Origin: an uncultured Oscillospiraceae bacterium
GTDB taxonomy: Bacteria > Bacillota > Clostridia > Oscillospirales > Oscillospiraceae
Length of the DNA: 64,000 bases
NCBI GenBank assembly: GCA_934631005.1
Contig: CAKTXA010000009.1
Location: 8,613 to 72,612, forward strand
Reading direction: 5' to 3'
Made by a program: the position numbers and the translations under genes. Shown here one piece after another: positions 1-8,376 of this stretch; positions within the stretch are counted from its first letter, which is position 1; the number at the start of each line of letters is the position of its first letter. The notes below the pieces were generated by a model, which was given only the letters and a program-made list of their open reading frames with translations, was not told the DNA's origin and ran no database searches.

Positions 1-118
1 CGCCGCCACCAAAAACGCCGACGAGATGATCCAGGATCTGAACCTGCGCTACAACCGCGCCCGGCAGGGCGCCATCACGCAGGAGATCACCGAGATCGTC
101 GCCGGCGCGGAACACTGA
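1..118 (+). CDS. atpG: ATP synthase gamma subunit, C-terminal end (partial)
   Basis: Only the last 38 codons are in the window, read in frame from base 2 to the TGA at 116-118. The tail contains the segment NLRYNRARQGAITQEITEIV, typical of the C-terminal helix of the F1 gamma subunit, which forms the rotor shaft inside the alpha3beta3 ring. The gene sits 13 bases before atpD, which is the usual F1 order gamma-beta-epsilon. The assignment rests on this motif plus position. The rest of the protein and the remaining ATP synthase genes lie before the window. Confidence 0.92.
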   Translation, partial: AATKNADEMIQDLNLRYNRARQGAITQEITEIVAGAEH

Positions 119-131
119 AAGGAGATCGCGT

Positions 132-1532
132 ATGACCAAACAGCACATCGGCACGGTCGTGCAGGTCATCGGCCCGGTGCTGGACATCCGCTTTGCCGAC
201 GGCGAGCTGCCGGAGCTTCTGAACGCTGTCACGCTGCAGCTCGGCGGCAAAACGCTGACCGCCGAGGTCGAGCAGCACATCGGCGACAATGTCGTCCGCT
301 GCATCGCCATGAGCTCCACCGACGGGCTGGAGCGCGGCACCGAAGCGGTGGACACCGGCTCGCCGATCACCGTTCCCGTGGGCGACGTGTGCCTCGGGCG
401 CATCTTTGATCTTCTGGGCGAGCCGGTGGATAACCAGCCCGCGCCGGAGGCCGCCGAGCGCTGGGCCATCCACCGCCCCGCGCCGAGCTATGAGGAGCAG
501 CAGTCCACCACCGAGATCCTCGAGACCGGCATCAAGGTCGTCGACCTTATCTGCCCGTATGCCAAGGGCGGCAAGATCGGCCTGTTCGGCGGCGCGGGCG
601 TCGGCAAAACGGTGCTCATTCAGGAGCTGATCTACAACATCGCCACCGAACACAACGGCTACTCCGTGTTTACCGGCGTGGGCGAGCGCACGCGCGAGGG
701 CAACGACCTGTACTATGAAATGAAGGAGTCCGGCGTCCTGTCCAAAACGGCGCTGGTCTACGGCCAGATGAACGAGCCGCCCGGAGCGCGTATGCGCGTG
801 GGCCTGTCGGGCCTGACGATGGCGGAGTATTTCCGCGACGTGGGCCATCAGGATGTGCTTTTGTTCATCGACAACATCTTCCGCTTTACGCAGGCAGGCT
901 CCGAGGTGTCGGCGCTGCTGGGCCGTATGCCCTCCGCCGTCGGCTATCAGCCGACGCTCGCGACCGAGATGGGCGCGCTGCAGGAGCGCATCACGTCCAC
1001 GAAAAACGGCTCCATCACGTCCGTGCAGGCGGTCTACGTCCCGGCGGATGACCTGACCGACCCCGCGCCGGCCACGACGTTTGCGCATCTGGACGCCACC
1101 ACCGTGCTCGACCGCGGCATCGCGTCGCTGGGCATTTACCCGGCCGTCGATCCGCTCGACTCCACGTCCCGTATCCTCACGCCCGAGATCGTCGGGCAGG
1201 AGCATTACGACGTGGCGCGTGGCGTTATCCAGCTGCTGCAGCGGTATAAGGAGCTGCAGGACATCATCGCCATCATGGGCATGGACGAGCTGTCGGAGGA
1301 CGATAAGCTCGCCGTGAGCCGCGCGAGAAAGGTGCAGCGCTTTTTGTCGCAGCCGTTCCACGTGGCCGAGCAGTTCACGGGCTTCCAGGGCAAATACGTG
1401 CCACTCAAGGAGACCATCCGCGGCTTCCGCGAGATCATCGAGGGCAAGCACGACGATCTGCCCGAATCGGCGTTCCTCTTCGTCGGCTCCATCGACGAGG
1501 CGGTGGCCAAGGCCAAGGGTGCGGGCGCATGA
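132..1532 (+). CDS. atpD: F1F0 ATP synthase beta subunit
   Basis: The 466-residue protein is the catalytic beta subunit of F1 ATP synthase, which makes or hydrolyses ATP at the cytoplasmic face of the membrane. Visible features are the P-loop GGAGVGKT at about residues 153-160, the GERTREGNDLY segment that carries the catalytic glutamate, a Walker B-like VLLFIDNIFRF, and the C-terminal DELSEDDK motif that contacts gamma. Length matches the family. The ATG follows AAAGGAG with a normal spacer. The stop overlaps the atpC start by four bases, indicating translational coupling. Codon use is strongly GC-rich, as in the neighbours. Whether the enzyme is H+- or Na+-coupled cannot be judged from this subunit. 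Confidence 0.98.
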   Translation: MTKQHIGTVVQVIGPVLDIRFADGELPELLNAVTLQLGGKTLTAEVEQHIGDNVVRCIAMSSTDGLERGTEAVDTGSPITVPVGDVCLGRIFDLLGEPVDNQPAPEAAERWAIHRPAPSYEEQQSTTEILETGIKVVDLICPYAKGGKIGLFGGAGVGKTVLIQELIYNIATEHNGYSVFTGVGERTREGNDLYYEMKESGVLSKTALVYGQMNEPPGARMRVGLSGLTMAEYFRDVGHQDVLLFIDNIFRFTQAGSEVSALLGRMPSAVGYQPTLATEMGALQERITSTKNGSITSVQAVYVPADDLTDPAPATTFAHLDATTVLDRGIASLGIYPAVDPLDSTSRILTPEIVGQEHYDVARGVIQLLQRYKELQDIIAIMGMDELSEDDKLAVSRARKVQRFLSQPFHVAEQFTGFQGKYVPLKETIRGFREIIEGKHDDLPESAFLFVGSIDEAVAKAKGAGA

Positions 1533-1936
1533 GCAGCTTTCATTTGCAGATCGTAACGCCCGACGGGCTGTTTTATGACGGCGAGGCCGAGAGTCTGGAC
1601 GTGCGCGCCGTGACCGGCGGTGTGACCATCCTGCCGGGGCACATCAACTATGTAACGCCGCTCGGCATGGGCCAGGCGCGCGTGGTGATAAACGGCCAGA
1701 CGCGCCGCGCGGCATGCATCGGCGGGATGCTGATGGTAAAGGGCGGTGCCGTGCGGCTGATCGCCACCACGTTCGAGTGGCAGGAGCAGATCGACCGGGC
1801 CCGCGCGCAGCGCGCGCTGGAGGCGGCGCAGGAGCGGCTCAAAAACCGTGCCTCGCTCACCGACGAGGAGATCCGCCTTGCCGAGGCGAAGCTCCGCCGC
1901 GCCCTCGTGCGCACCAGCCTGACAGGTGAGGGCTGA
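1529..1936 (+). CDS. atpC: F1F0 ATP synthase epsilon subunit
   Basis: This 135-residue protein is the epsilon subunit, which joins gamma in the rotor and inhibits ATP hydrolysis. The N-terminal half has the beta-sandwich signature (QIVTPDGLFYDGEAESLDVRA, then a GGVTILPGHINYVTPL stretch). The C-terminal third is an alanine/arginine-rich helical hairpin with regular RARAQRALEAAQERL spacing. The start ATG overlaps the atpD stop (ATGA). It is the last gene of the operon: a strong terminator follows within 20 bases and no further gene on this strand appears for 360 bases. Confidence 0.96.
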   Translation: MSSFHLQIVTPDGLFYDGEAESLDVRAVTGGVTILPGHINYVTPLGMGQARVVINGQTRRAACIGGMLMVKGGAVRLIATTFEWQEQIDRARAQRALEAAQERLKNRASLTDEEIRLAEAKLRRALVRTSLTGEG

Positions 1937-1953
1937 CGCCAAAAAAGACAAAT

Positions 1954-1990
1954 AGCACCCTTCGCGTGAGCGCGAAGGGTGCTTTTATTT
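1954..1990 (+). terminator. Terminator of the ATP synthase operon
   Basis: A perfect 13-bp stem (AGCACCCTTCGCG and its complement) with a TGAG loop is followed by TTTTATTT. It starts 17 bases after the atpC stop. Confidence 0.93.
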
Positions 1991-2213
1991 CCTCGCCTTG
2001 CAGAAAATTCATCCGGACGGGCGTTGGGAGAATGAATATGCAATGTCATATTCATGCAGAACCGGTGGGCATTTATGCGGGAAAAACGATTTTTCTATCA
2101 AAATTCCGCGATAGAAAGCATACATATACAAAACTGTCCGCATGGGAGGAACAAACCTCCATCGCGCCGATGCAGCGCCGGCACGGCGGAATTGCATTTT
2201 TTGAAAAAAACTC
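1991..2213. other. Intergenic leader/regulatory region without gene, with two inverted repeats
   Basis: The stretch between the atp terminator and the importer promoter holds no convincing reading frame. It contains a perfect 9-bp inverted repeat ATGAATATG/CATATTCAT (2032-2040, 2047-2055) and an 8-bp hairpin TTTCTATC/GATAGAAA (2092-2099, 2110-2117). Both lie upstream of the -35 box of the DUF3798 operon, so they could be activator or repressor sites. The function is inference. I could not match the region to a riboswitch class. Confidence 0.5.
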
Positions 2214-2242
2214 TTGTCAGATGGCACTTTAAATGATAAAAT
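2214..2242 (+). promoter_or_regulatory. Promoter of the DUF3798 ABC importer operon
   Basis: TTGTCA (2214-2219), a 17-base spacer and TAAAAT (2237-2242), with a TG pair just before the -10 region. It lies 57 bases before the start codon of the lipoprotein gene. Confidence 0.7.
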
Positions 2243-2298
2243 ATCTAGTACCGACCCGATGAAAAATTTGGGAAAGGCAATTTTAAGGAGGAAAGAAC

Positions 2299-3591
2299 AT
2301 GAAAAAGATCGTAGCACTGCTGCTGGCACTTGTGATGGTACTGTCTCTGGCTGCCTGTGCAGGCAAGACCACGCAGCAGACGCCGGCTCCGTCCACCACC
2401 GACACGGCCGACACGAGCGCTGACAACAGCTCCGACGCGGCGGAAACCCCCGCCGAGGAGACGCCCGCCGCTTCCGACGGTGCCGTGCATATCGGTATCG
2501 TTACCGGCTCCGTTTCTCAGTCTGAGGACGACCGCCGCGGCGCCGAGGCCTTCCAGGCCGAGTACGGCGAGGACATGGTGAAGCTGGCCATCTATCCGGA
2601 TAACTTCACCGAAGAGCTGGAGACGACCATCCAGACCATCGTCAATATGTCCGACGACCCCGACATGAAGGCGATCATCGTCAACCAGGCGATCCCGGGC
2701 ACGACCGAGGCCTTCCGTCAGATCAAGGAGCGCCGCCCCGACATCATCTGCATCGCCGGTGAGTCCCACGAGGACCTGCCCGAGATCGGCAGCGCTGCCG
2801 ACCTGGTCACGAACAACGACTTCGTTGCCCGCGGCTACCTCATCATCCGCACCGCCCACGAGCTGGGCTGCGACACCTTTGTGCACATCTCCTTCCCGCG
2901 CCACATGTCCTATGAGACCATGAGCCGCCGTGTGGCGATCATGCAGGCTGCGTGCGACGAGTTCGGCATGGAGTTCGTGCTTGAGACCGCTCCCGACCCC
3001 ACGTCCGACGTTGGCGTTCCGGGCGCTCAGGCCTACATCCTTGAGAAGGTCCCCGAGTGGGTCGAGAAGTATGGCCAGAAGGCTGCGTACTTCTGCACCA
3101 ACGACGCCCACACCGAGCCGCTGCTGAAGAGCCTGCTCGAGTACGGCGGCTATTTCATCGAGGCTGACCTGCCCTCCCCGCTGATGGGCTATCCCGGCGC
3201 GCTGGGTCTGGACCTGACCGAAGAAGCCGGCGACTTCGACAAGATCCTTGCCAAGGTCGAAGAGGCTATTTGTGAAAAGGGCGGCGCGGGCCGCTTCGGC
3301 ACCTGGGCCTACTCCTACGGCTACACCGTTTCCGCGGGCCTTGCGCAGCACGCTCTGAACGTCATCAACGGCGAGAGCGAGCTCTGCGACGTCGACGACA
3401 TCGCGAAGGCGTTCACGAAGTACTCCCCGAAGGCGAGCTGGAACGGCTCCAACTACACCAACGCCGACACCGGCGTCAAGATGGACAACGTGTTCCTCGT
3501 CTATCAGGATACCTACATCATGGGCGATCCGGGCTTCTTCATGGGCTCGACCGAGGTCGAGGTCCCCGAGAAGTACTTCACCCTGAAGTAA
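2299..3591 (+). CDS. DUF3798-type lipoprotein, solute-binding component of ABC importer
   Basis: The 430-residue lipoprotein has a signal peptide ending in LSLAAC (lipidated Cys20), then a flexible Thr/Ala/Glu/Pro-rich linker to about residue 60. The globular part (HIGIVTGSVSQSEDDRRGAEAF, then VTNNDFVARGYLI) resembles the DUF3798 family, which has a periplasmic-binding-protein-like fold. It is followed by an RbsA-like ATPase and two permeases, so it is probably the substrate receptor anchored on the outer face of the membrane. The substrate is unknown; sugar or nucleoside is suggested only by the transporter class. The ATG follows a strong AAGGAGG. The family name is from recall of motifs, not a search. 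BMP/nucleoside-binding lipoprotein is the main alternative. Confidence 0.78.
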   Translation: MKKIVALLLALVMVLSLAACAGKTTQQTPAPSTTDTADTSADNSSDAAETPAEETPAASDGAVHIGIVTGSVSQSEDDRRGAEAFQAEYGEDMVKLAIYPDNFTEELETTIQTIVNMSDDPDMKAIIVNQAIPGTTEAFRQIKERRPDIICIAGESHEDLPEIGSAADLVTNNDFVARGYLIIRTAHELGCDTFVHISFPRHMSYETMSRRVAIMQAACDEFGMEFVLETAPDPTSDVGVPGAQAYILEKVPEWVEKYGQKAAYFCTNDAHTEPLLKSLLEYGGYFIEADLPSPLMGYPGALGLDLTEEAGDFDKILAKVEEAICEKGGAGRFGTWAYSYGYTVSAGLAQHALNVINGESELCDVDDIAKAFTKYSPKASWNGSNYTNADTGVKMDNVFLVYQDTYIMGDPGFFMGSTEVEVPEKYFTLK

Positions 3592-3667
3592 TCACGCATA
3601 CGAACTCAAAATCCGGCAGGGGGAGAACAGTCTCTCCCCCTGCCGCTGCTTTAGGTAGGGAAAAACC

Positions 3668-5257
3668 ATGACAAATAACAATCCTCCGCTGCTGGAGATG
3701 AAAAATATTCAGAAGGATTTCTACGGCAACCAGGTGCTGACGGACATCAGCTTTACCCTGCGGGCCGGCGAGGTCATGGGTCTTGTGGGCGAAAACGGCG
3801 CGGGCAAAAGCACGCTGATGCGGATCCTGTTCGGCATGACCATGATCCAGGAGACCGGCGGCTACGGCGGCGACGTGCTGCTGAACGGCGAGAAGGTGAA
3901 CTTCCGCACGCCGCATGATGCGCTTGCGGCCGGCATCGGCATGGTCCATCAGGAGTTTTCCCTGATTCCCGGATTTACCGCTGCGGAAAACATCCTGCTC
4001 AACCGTGAGCCGCAGAAGAAAACACTGGCTGCCCAGGTTTTCGGATCGCGCCTGAACACGCTGGACTACGCAGAGATGGACCGTCGCGCGGACGCTGCGA
4101 TCGAAAAGATGGGCTTCGCGATCGACCCCCATATGGTCATCAGCCAGATGCCCGTCGGACACAAGCAATTTACAGAGATCGCCCGTGAGCTGAGCAAGGA
4201 ACAGCTGAAGCTGCTGATCCTTGATGAGCCGACGGCGGTCCTGACGGAAAAGGAAGCCGAAGCGCTGCTCGCTTCCATCCGCAGCATGGCGGAAAAGGGA
4301 ATCGCCGTGATTTTCATCACGCACCGCCTGCATGAGATCCTCGACGTGTGCGACAAGGTCGTCGTCATGCGTGACGGCAAGGTCGTGCAGGACGTCGCGG
4401 CCAAAGAGACGGACGTTGACAGCATCACCAAGTGGATGGTCGGCCGTCAGGTCGACGTGTCGGCTGTTGCCGAGGCGCGCGAGCTGCCGGATGCCAGGAC
4501 CATCCTGTCCATCCGCCGCCTGTGGGTCGATATGCCCGGCGAGATTGTCCGGGATGTGAACCTGGACGTGCGCGAGGGCGAGATCCTCGGCATCGGCGGT
4601 CTGGCCGGTCAGGGCAAGCTCGGCATTCCGAACGGCGTGATGGGCCTGTATGACGCGGGCGGCAAGGTGGAGTTTGACGGCAAGGAGATCCCGCTCAATA
4701 ACCCCAAGGCGTGCCTGGACGCGTCGCTGGCGTTCGTGTCGGAGGACCGGCGCGGCGTGGGTCTGCTTCTGGATGAGTCGCTGGAGTGGAACGTCTCCTT
4801 TACGCTCATGCAGTCGCAGAACAAAATGCTCAAAAACCTGCTGGGCGGCCTGATCAAATGGCGTGACAGCAAGGCCATCCGCGAGCTGACCGAGCAGTAT
4901 ATCGAGCAGCTCGCCATCAAGTGCACCGGCTCCAAGCAGAAGGCCCGCGAGCTTTCGGGCGGCAACCAGCAGAAGATCTGCCTGGCGCGCGCGTTCGCGC
5001 TGCACCCGAAGTTCCTGTTTGTGTCCGAGCCGACGCGCGGCATCGACGTGGGCGCAAAGTCGCTGGTGCTGGACGCGCTGAAAAAATTCAACCGCGAGTC
5101 GGGCGTCACCGTTGTGATGATCTCGTCGGAGCTGGAGGAGCTGCGGCAGATCTGCGACCGCATCGCCATCGTCTCCGGCGGCGAGGTCGCGGGCATCCTG
5201 CCGGCGCAGCGCCCGTCGGAGGAATTCGGCGCGCTGATGGTCAGCAAGGTAAGATAA
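3668..5257 (+). CDS. ABC importer ATPase, two fused NBDs (RbsA/MglA-like)
   Basis: The 529-residue protein carries two ATP-binding domains in tandem, as in ribose/galactose-type importers. NBD1 has a normal Walker A GENGAGKST (residues 41-49) and Walker B LLILDEPTAVLT, but its signature region reads MPVGHKQF instead of LSGGQ. NBD2 has the signature LSGGNQQK, but its Walker A is degenerate (GGLAGQGKL) and its Walker B reads LFVSEPTRGID. The two halves therefore look complementary, with one intact composite ATP site. It powers the permeases encoded next. It starts 76 bases after the lipoprotein gene and ends 10 bases before the first permease. Confidence 0.93.
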   Translation: MTNNNPPLLEMKNIQKDFYGNQVLTDISFTLRAGEVMGLVGENGAGKSTLMRILFGMTMIQETGGYGGDVLLNGEKVNFRTPHDALAAGIGMVHQEFSLIPGFTAAENILLNREPQKKTLAAQVFGSRLNTLDYAEMDRRADAAIEKMGFAIDPHMVISQMPVGHKQFTEIARELSKEQLKLLILDEPTAVLTEKEAEALLASIRSMAEKGIAVIFITHRLHEILDVCDKVVVMRDGKVVQDVAAKETDVDSITKWMVGRQVDVSAVAEARELPDARTILSIRRLWVDMPGEIVRDVNLDVREGEILGIGGLAGQGKLGIPNGVMGLYDAGGKVEFDGKEIPLNNPKACLDASLAFVSEDRRGVGLLLDESLEWNVSFTLMQSQNKMLKNLLGGLIKWRDSKAIRELTEQYIEQLAIKCTGSKQKARELSGGNQQKICLARAFALHPKFLFVSEPTRGIDVGAKSLVLDALKKFNRESGVTVVMISSELEELRQICDRIAIVSGGEVAGILPAQRPSEEFGALMVSKVR

Positions 5258-5267
5258 GGAGGACACC

Positions 5268-6353
5268 ATGAAAAAGACACAAATAGATCATATCTGGGGT
5301 CCTGAAAAGTTCAACCGCGAAATAAGCTCGCTGGCGTCCTCGTTCGGTCCGGCGCGTATGATCATCACGGGCTTTCTGATCCTGATGTTTATTATGGCGC
5401 CGATCGTGGGCGCCGACTTCCTCACGCAGCTGACCAATACCATCAACCGCTTCAGCTGGAACGCGGTGCTGGTGCTGGCCATGGTGCCGATGGTTCTCTC
5501 GGGCTGCGGCCTGAACTTCGGCCTGCCGCTCGGCATCATCGCGGGATTGCTCGGCGCAACGCTTTCCATGCAGTTCGGCTTTACCGGCGTGGGCGGCTTT
5601 GTGATGGCCGCGGTGATCGCAACGCCGTTCGCGCTGATCCTCGGTGCGCTGTACGGGTGGCTGCTCAATAAGATCAAGGGCGGCGAAATGATGATCGCGA
5701 CCTACGTCGGCTTCGCATCCGTCGCCTTCATGTGCATGATGTGGCTGCTGCTGCCGTATACCAGTCCGAACATGGTCTGGGGCCTGTCCGGCAAGGGCCT
5801 GCGTACCACCATCACGCTCGAGGGCTATTACGAGGGCGTGCTGGCGAACCTGTGGCAGATCAAGCTCGGCAGCCTTGTCATCCCGACGGGCACGCTGCTG
5901 TTTGTGGCGCTGCTGTGCTTCCTTGTGTGGGCGTTCTTCCACACCAAGACCGGCACGGCTATGACGGCCGTCGGCTCGAACCCCGAGTTCGCCAAGGCGG
6001 CGGGCATCAGCGTGGATAAGATGCGGCTTTTGTCCGTTGTGATGTCCACGTGGCTCGGTGCGATCGGCATTCTGGTGTATCAGCAGGGCTTCGGCTTTAT
6101 TCAGCTGTACAACGCGCCGTTCTATATGGCGCTGCCCACGGTCGCGGCGCTGCTCATCGGCGGCGCGAGCGCGAACAAGGCGAACATCTTTAACGTCGTG
6201 CTCGGCACGTTTGTGTTCCAGGGCCTGACGACCATGACGCCGACCGTCATCAACTCCATCATCCACGCGGACATCAGTGAGATCGTGCGTATCATCGTTT
6301 CGCAGGGCATGATCCTGTACGCACTGACCAGAAAATCGGAGGGCTCGAAATGA
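5268..6353 (+). CDS. ABC importer permease (BPD_transp_2 type), first subunit
   Basis: This 361-residue, very hydrophobic protein has about ten predicted membrane segments. It belongs to the RbsC/BmpB-like permease class that pairs with fused two-NBD ATPases. The segment SGCGLNFGLPLGIIAG corresponds to the conserved GLNF-type stretch also seen in the second permease (AGMGLNFAMTLGA). The C-terminal part has MTAVGSNPEFAKAAGISVDKMR, a cytoplasmic coupling loop typical of this family. The start follows AAGGAGG at good spacing, and the stop overlaps the next start by four bases. The two permeases would form a heterodimeric channel. Confidence 0.92.
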   Translation: MKKTQIDHIWGPEKFNREISSLASSFGPARMIITGFLILMFIMAPIVGADFLTQLTNTINRFSWNAVLVLAMVPMVLSGCGLNFGLPLGIIAGLLGATLSMQFGFTGVGGFVMAAVIATPFALILGALYGWLLNKIKGGEMMIATYVGFASVAFMCMMWLLLPYTSPNMVWGLSGKGLRTTITLEGYYEGVLANLWQIKLGSLVIPTGTLLFVALLCFLVWAFFHTKTGTAMTAVGSNPEFAKAAGISVDKMRLLSVVMSTWLGAIGILVYQQGFGFIQLYNAPFYMALPTVAALLIGGASANKANIFNVVLGTFVFQGLTTMTPTVINSIIHADISEIVRIIVSQGMILYALTRKSEGSK

Positions 6354-7474
6354 AAAACAAGAATACGCTCCGAAAAACGACTCCGCTGGAATTTATTCAG
6401 AACAACTCCGTGCCGATCCTGTTCGTGCTGATCTGCGCGGCGTGCATCCCGGTGTCCGGCTTCTCGGCGAGCTATCTGCTCAACGAGGTCGTGACCCGTA
6501 TGGGGCGCAATATTTTCCTGGTGATGGGCCTGCTCATCCCGATCATGGCCGGTATGGGCCTGAACTTCGCGATGACGCTGGGCGCCATGGGCGCGGAGAT
6601 CGCGCTGATCTTCGTGGCCGACTGGCAGATCTGGGGCATCCCGGGCGTGGTGCTGGCGATGATCGTCTCCATCCCGTTCTCGGCGCTGCTGGGCCTGCTC
6701 TGCGGCACCATCCTCAACCACGCCAAGGGCCGTGAGATGATCACGAGCTACATCATCAGCTTCTTTATGAACGGCGTGTATCAGCTGATCGTGCTGTTCG
6801 CCATGGGCAGCATCATCCCCATCAAGCACGCGTCCATCCGCCTGCCGCGCGGCTACGGCATCCGCAATACCGTCAGCCTTCTCAATATGCGCCAGTGCAT
6901 CGACAATCTGCTGGCCGTGAACATCGGCGGCGTGAAGATCCCGGTGCTGTCGTTCATCCTCATCGGCCTGCTGTGCCTGTTCATCGTCTGGTTCCGCAAG
7001 ACCAAGCTCGGGCAGGATATGCGCGCCGTCGGGCAGGACATGGAGGTCGCGCGCGACGCCGGCATCAATGTGGACCGCACGCGCGTGCTGTCCATCGTGA
7101 TGTCCACGGTGCTCTCCGGCTTCGGTATGATCCTGTATCTGCAGAACATGGGCAATATCGCCACCTACAGCGCGCATTCGCAGATCGGTATGTTCTGCAT
7201 CGCGGCGCTGCTCGTCGGCGGCGCGTCCGTGGATAAGGCGTCCATCGGCAATGTGTTCCTCGGCGTTATCCTGTTCCACACCATGTTCATCGTGGCGCCC
7301 TCGACCGGCGCGGCGATCACGGGCGACTCCATGATCGGCGAGTACTTCCGCGTGTTCGCGTCGTACTTCGTCATCGCGGTGGCGCTGGTGATGTATGAGA
7401 TGAAAAAGCGCAAGCAGAAGAACCGTCTCGGTCAGGAGCTTGCGCAGGCGCAGCGAGAGGAGGGACAGGCGTGA
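6350..7474 (+). CDS. ABC importer permease (BPD_transp_2 type), second subunit
   Basis: The 374-residue partner permease has many membrane segments, the GLNF-type stretch near residue 65 and the family loop MRAVGQDMEVARDAGINVDRTR. It shares its overall layout with the preceding gene (ATG overlapping its stop), so the two probably arose by duplication and form a heterodimer. The C-terminus is a basic and glutamine-rich cytoplasmic tail (MKKRKQKNRLGQELAQAQREE). The next gene starts with GTG inside this gene's stop region. Confidence 0.92.
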   Translation: MKNKNTLRKTTPLEFIQNNSVPILFVLICAACIPVSGFSASYLLNEVVTRMGRNIFLVMGLLIPIMAGMGLNFAMTLGAMGAEIALIFVADWQIWGIPGVVLAMIVSIPFSALLGLLCGTILNHAKGREMITSYIISFFMNGVYQLIVLFAMGSIIPIKHASIRLPRGYGIRNTVSLLNMRQCIDNLLAVNIGGVKIPVLSFILIGLLCLFIVWFRKTKLGQDMRAVGQDMEVARDAGINVDRTRVLSIVMSTVLSGFGMILYLQNMGNIATYSAHSQIGMFCIAALLVGGASVDKASIGNVFLGVILFHTMFIVAPSTGAAITGDSMIGEYFRVFASYFVIAVALVMYEMKKRKQKNRLGQELAQAQREEGQA

Positions 7475-7971
7475 GCAAGAAAACGACTTCCATTCTCTTT
7501 AAGGTCGGCACGGTGGTCGTGCTGCTGGCGATCGCGGCGGTGATGTTCGTGGTCGGCCGCGGCCACACGGTGTATTTCGACAACAAAAAGCTCGAATACA
7601 ACGGCACGACCTACGACACACCCTATAAGGTCGTTGTCATCGACGGCGAAGAGCAGATCGGCAAGCTCTACGATAAAGAGCGCGCCATGACCACTGTGAT
7701 CGGGCAGACGCTCGACATCACGTTCAAGATCACGCAGGAAAAGGGCGGCGACGAGACCATCGTGGCCTACCGCTTTGCCCTGCCGTATAATATGGACGGC
7801 ATCATCATCAACCTCCCGGGCCTGTTCGCAGGACTGCCGGAGGAGGCTTATGAGAGCGAGTTCGTGCAGACCATCGTGGAAGAGGATACGGACGAAGAGC
7901 CGGTGACGGACGAGTTCGGTATCACAGAGACCATGGATGAGTCCGCCGACATGGCTGACATGGCCGGATAA
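7471..7971 (+). CDS. Small membrane-anchored protein of the ABC importer operon
   Basis: The 166-residue protein has one N-terminal membrane segment (about residues 7-28). An extracytoplasmic domain follows with several short beta-type stretches (HTVYFDNKKLEYNGTTYD) and a very acidic tail (VEEDTDEEPVTDE). The GTG start overlaps the permease stop and has GAGGAGGG just upstream, so it is coupled to the importer. I do not recognise its function. Because it is last in the operon and coupled by overlap, it is probably an accessory component of this transporter, for instance stabilising the receptor-permease complex. That role is inference. Confidence 0.8.
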   Translation: MSKKTTSILFKVGTVVVLLAIAAVMFVVGRGHTVYFDNKKLEYNGTTYDTPYKVVVIDGEEQIGKLYDKERAMTTVIGQTLDITFKITQEKGGDETIVAYRFALPYNMDGIIINLPGLFAGLPEEAYESEFVQTIVEEDTDEEPVTDEFGITETMDESADMADMAG

Positions 7972-7977
7972 AAGCAG

Positions 7978-8012
7978 AAAAAGCCCGCTGGAAATTATCC
8001 AGCGGGCTTTTT
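7978..8012 (+). terminator. Terminator of the DUF3798 importer operon
   Basis: The stem AAAAGCCCGCTGG / CCAGCGGGCTTTTT, with a loop of about seven bases, starts six bases after the last stop codon. The A-run on the opposite side means it could also act for the convergent CopG-type gene. Confidence 0.93.
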
Positions 8013-8030
8013 GCATCCATTTGTCGCGAC

Positions 8031-8213
8031 TTATTCGATCTCCACGTTCTTGACGCCGTGTGCAAGGATGATGTTAATCAGCTCATTGCGGGAGTAATTC
8101 GTCTCCGCCGCCAGCCGGTCCAGTTCCGCCAGCGTCTCCTCCCGAATACGCACCGAGATCATCCGGTTCCCATCCTCCCCACGCCGATGGATCCTTAAGG
8201 GTTCGTTGTTCAT
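8031..8213 (-). CDS. CopG/ribbon-helix-helix-like DNA-binding protein
   Basis: The 60-residue protein has the pattern of a ribbon-helix-helix regulator. A beta-strand MISVRIREETLAELDRLA is followed by the helix-turn-helix-like segment NYSRNELINIILAHGVKNVEI. Such proteins bind operators as dimers. A longer reading from a GTG at 8222 exists, but I prefer the ATG at 8213. The promoter at 8236-8264 puts the transcript start near 8229, which leaves a short leader with GAGAGG ahead of this ATG. No toxin partner is adjacent, so it is more likely a stand-alone regulator than an antitoxin. Its target is unknown. Confidence 0.82.
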   Translation of the reverse strand: MNNEPLRIHRRGEDGNRMISVRIREETLAELDRLAAETNYSRNELINIILAHGVKNVEIE

Positions 8214-8235
8214 GTACAGCACCTCTCACAGAAAT

Positions 8236-8264
8236 ATGATAAACGGCAAAGGCGGAGATGTCAA
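8236..8264 (-). promoter_or_regulatory. Promoter of the CopG-like gene
   Basis: On the minus strand: TTGACA (8264-8259), a 17-base spacer and TATCAT (8241-8236). This predicts a very short 5' leader before the ATG at 8213. Confidence 0.8.
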
Positions 8265-8286
8265 TCGCCGATTTCTCAGCCGTAAC

Positions 8287-8336
8287 GTAGGAGCGGGGCG
8301 GTTTGAAGTAAAAGTGAATAGTGAAAAGTGAAGAAG
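8287..8336. repeat. Dispersed repeat A, copy 1 (about 50 bp)
   Basis: This block contains GGGGCGGTTTGAAGTAAAAG followed by three AGTGAA-like units. It is nearly identical to 35758-35806, and its downstream GAAGAAGTAAGC part also recurs at about 10302. It does not code. These are dispersed intergenic repeats of one genome-wide type. Confidence 0.8.
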
Positions 8337-8376
8337 TAAGCGCACGCTGCCGAATCCCCGACGCAGCGGCGAAACG

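Noticed and set aside
87..1451. Minus-strand open frame opposite atpD
   Set aside because: It is Arg/His-rich shadow coding opposite a highly conserved catalytic subunit, with no promoter or ribosome binding site.
1991..2213. Riboswitch (purine, SAM or cobalamin) upstream of the DUF3798 importer
   Set aside because: I could not find a conserved aptamer core, only two short inverted repeats.
2299..3591. BMP-family nucleoside-binding lipoprotein
   Set aside because: The motifs fit DUF3798 better. The possibility is kept as the alternative in the feature entry.
8031..8213. Antitoxin of a toxin-antitoxin pair
   Set aside because: No toxin-like small gene is adjacent on the same strand. The stand-alone regulator fits better.
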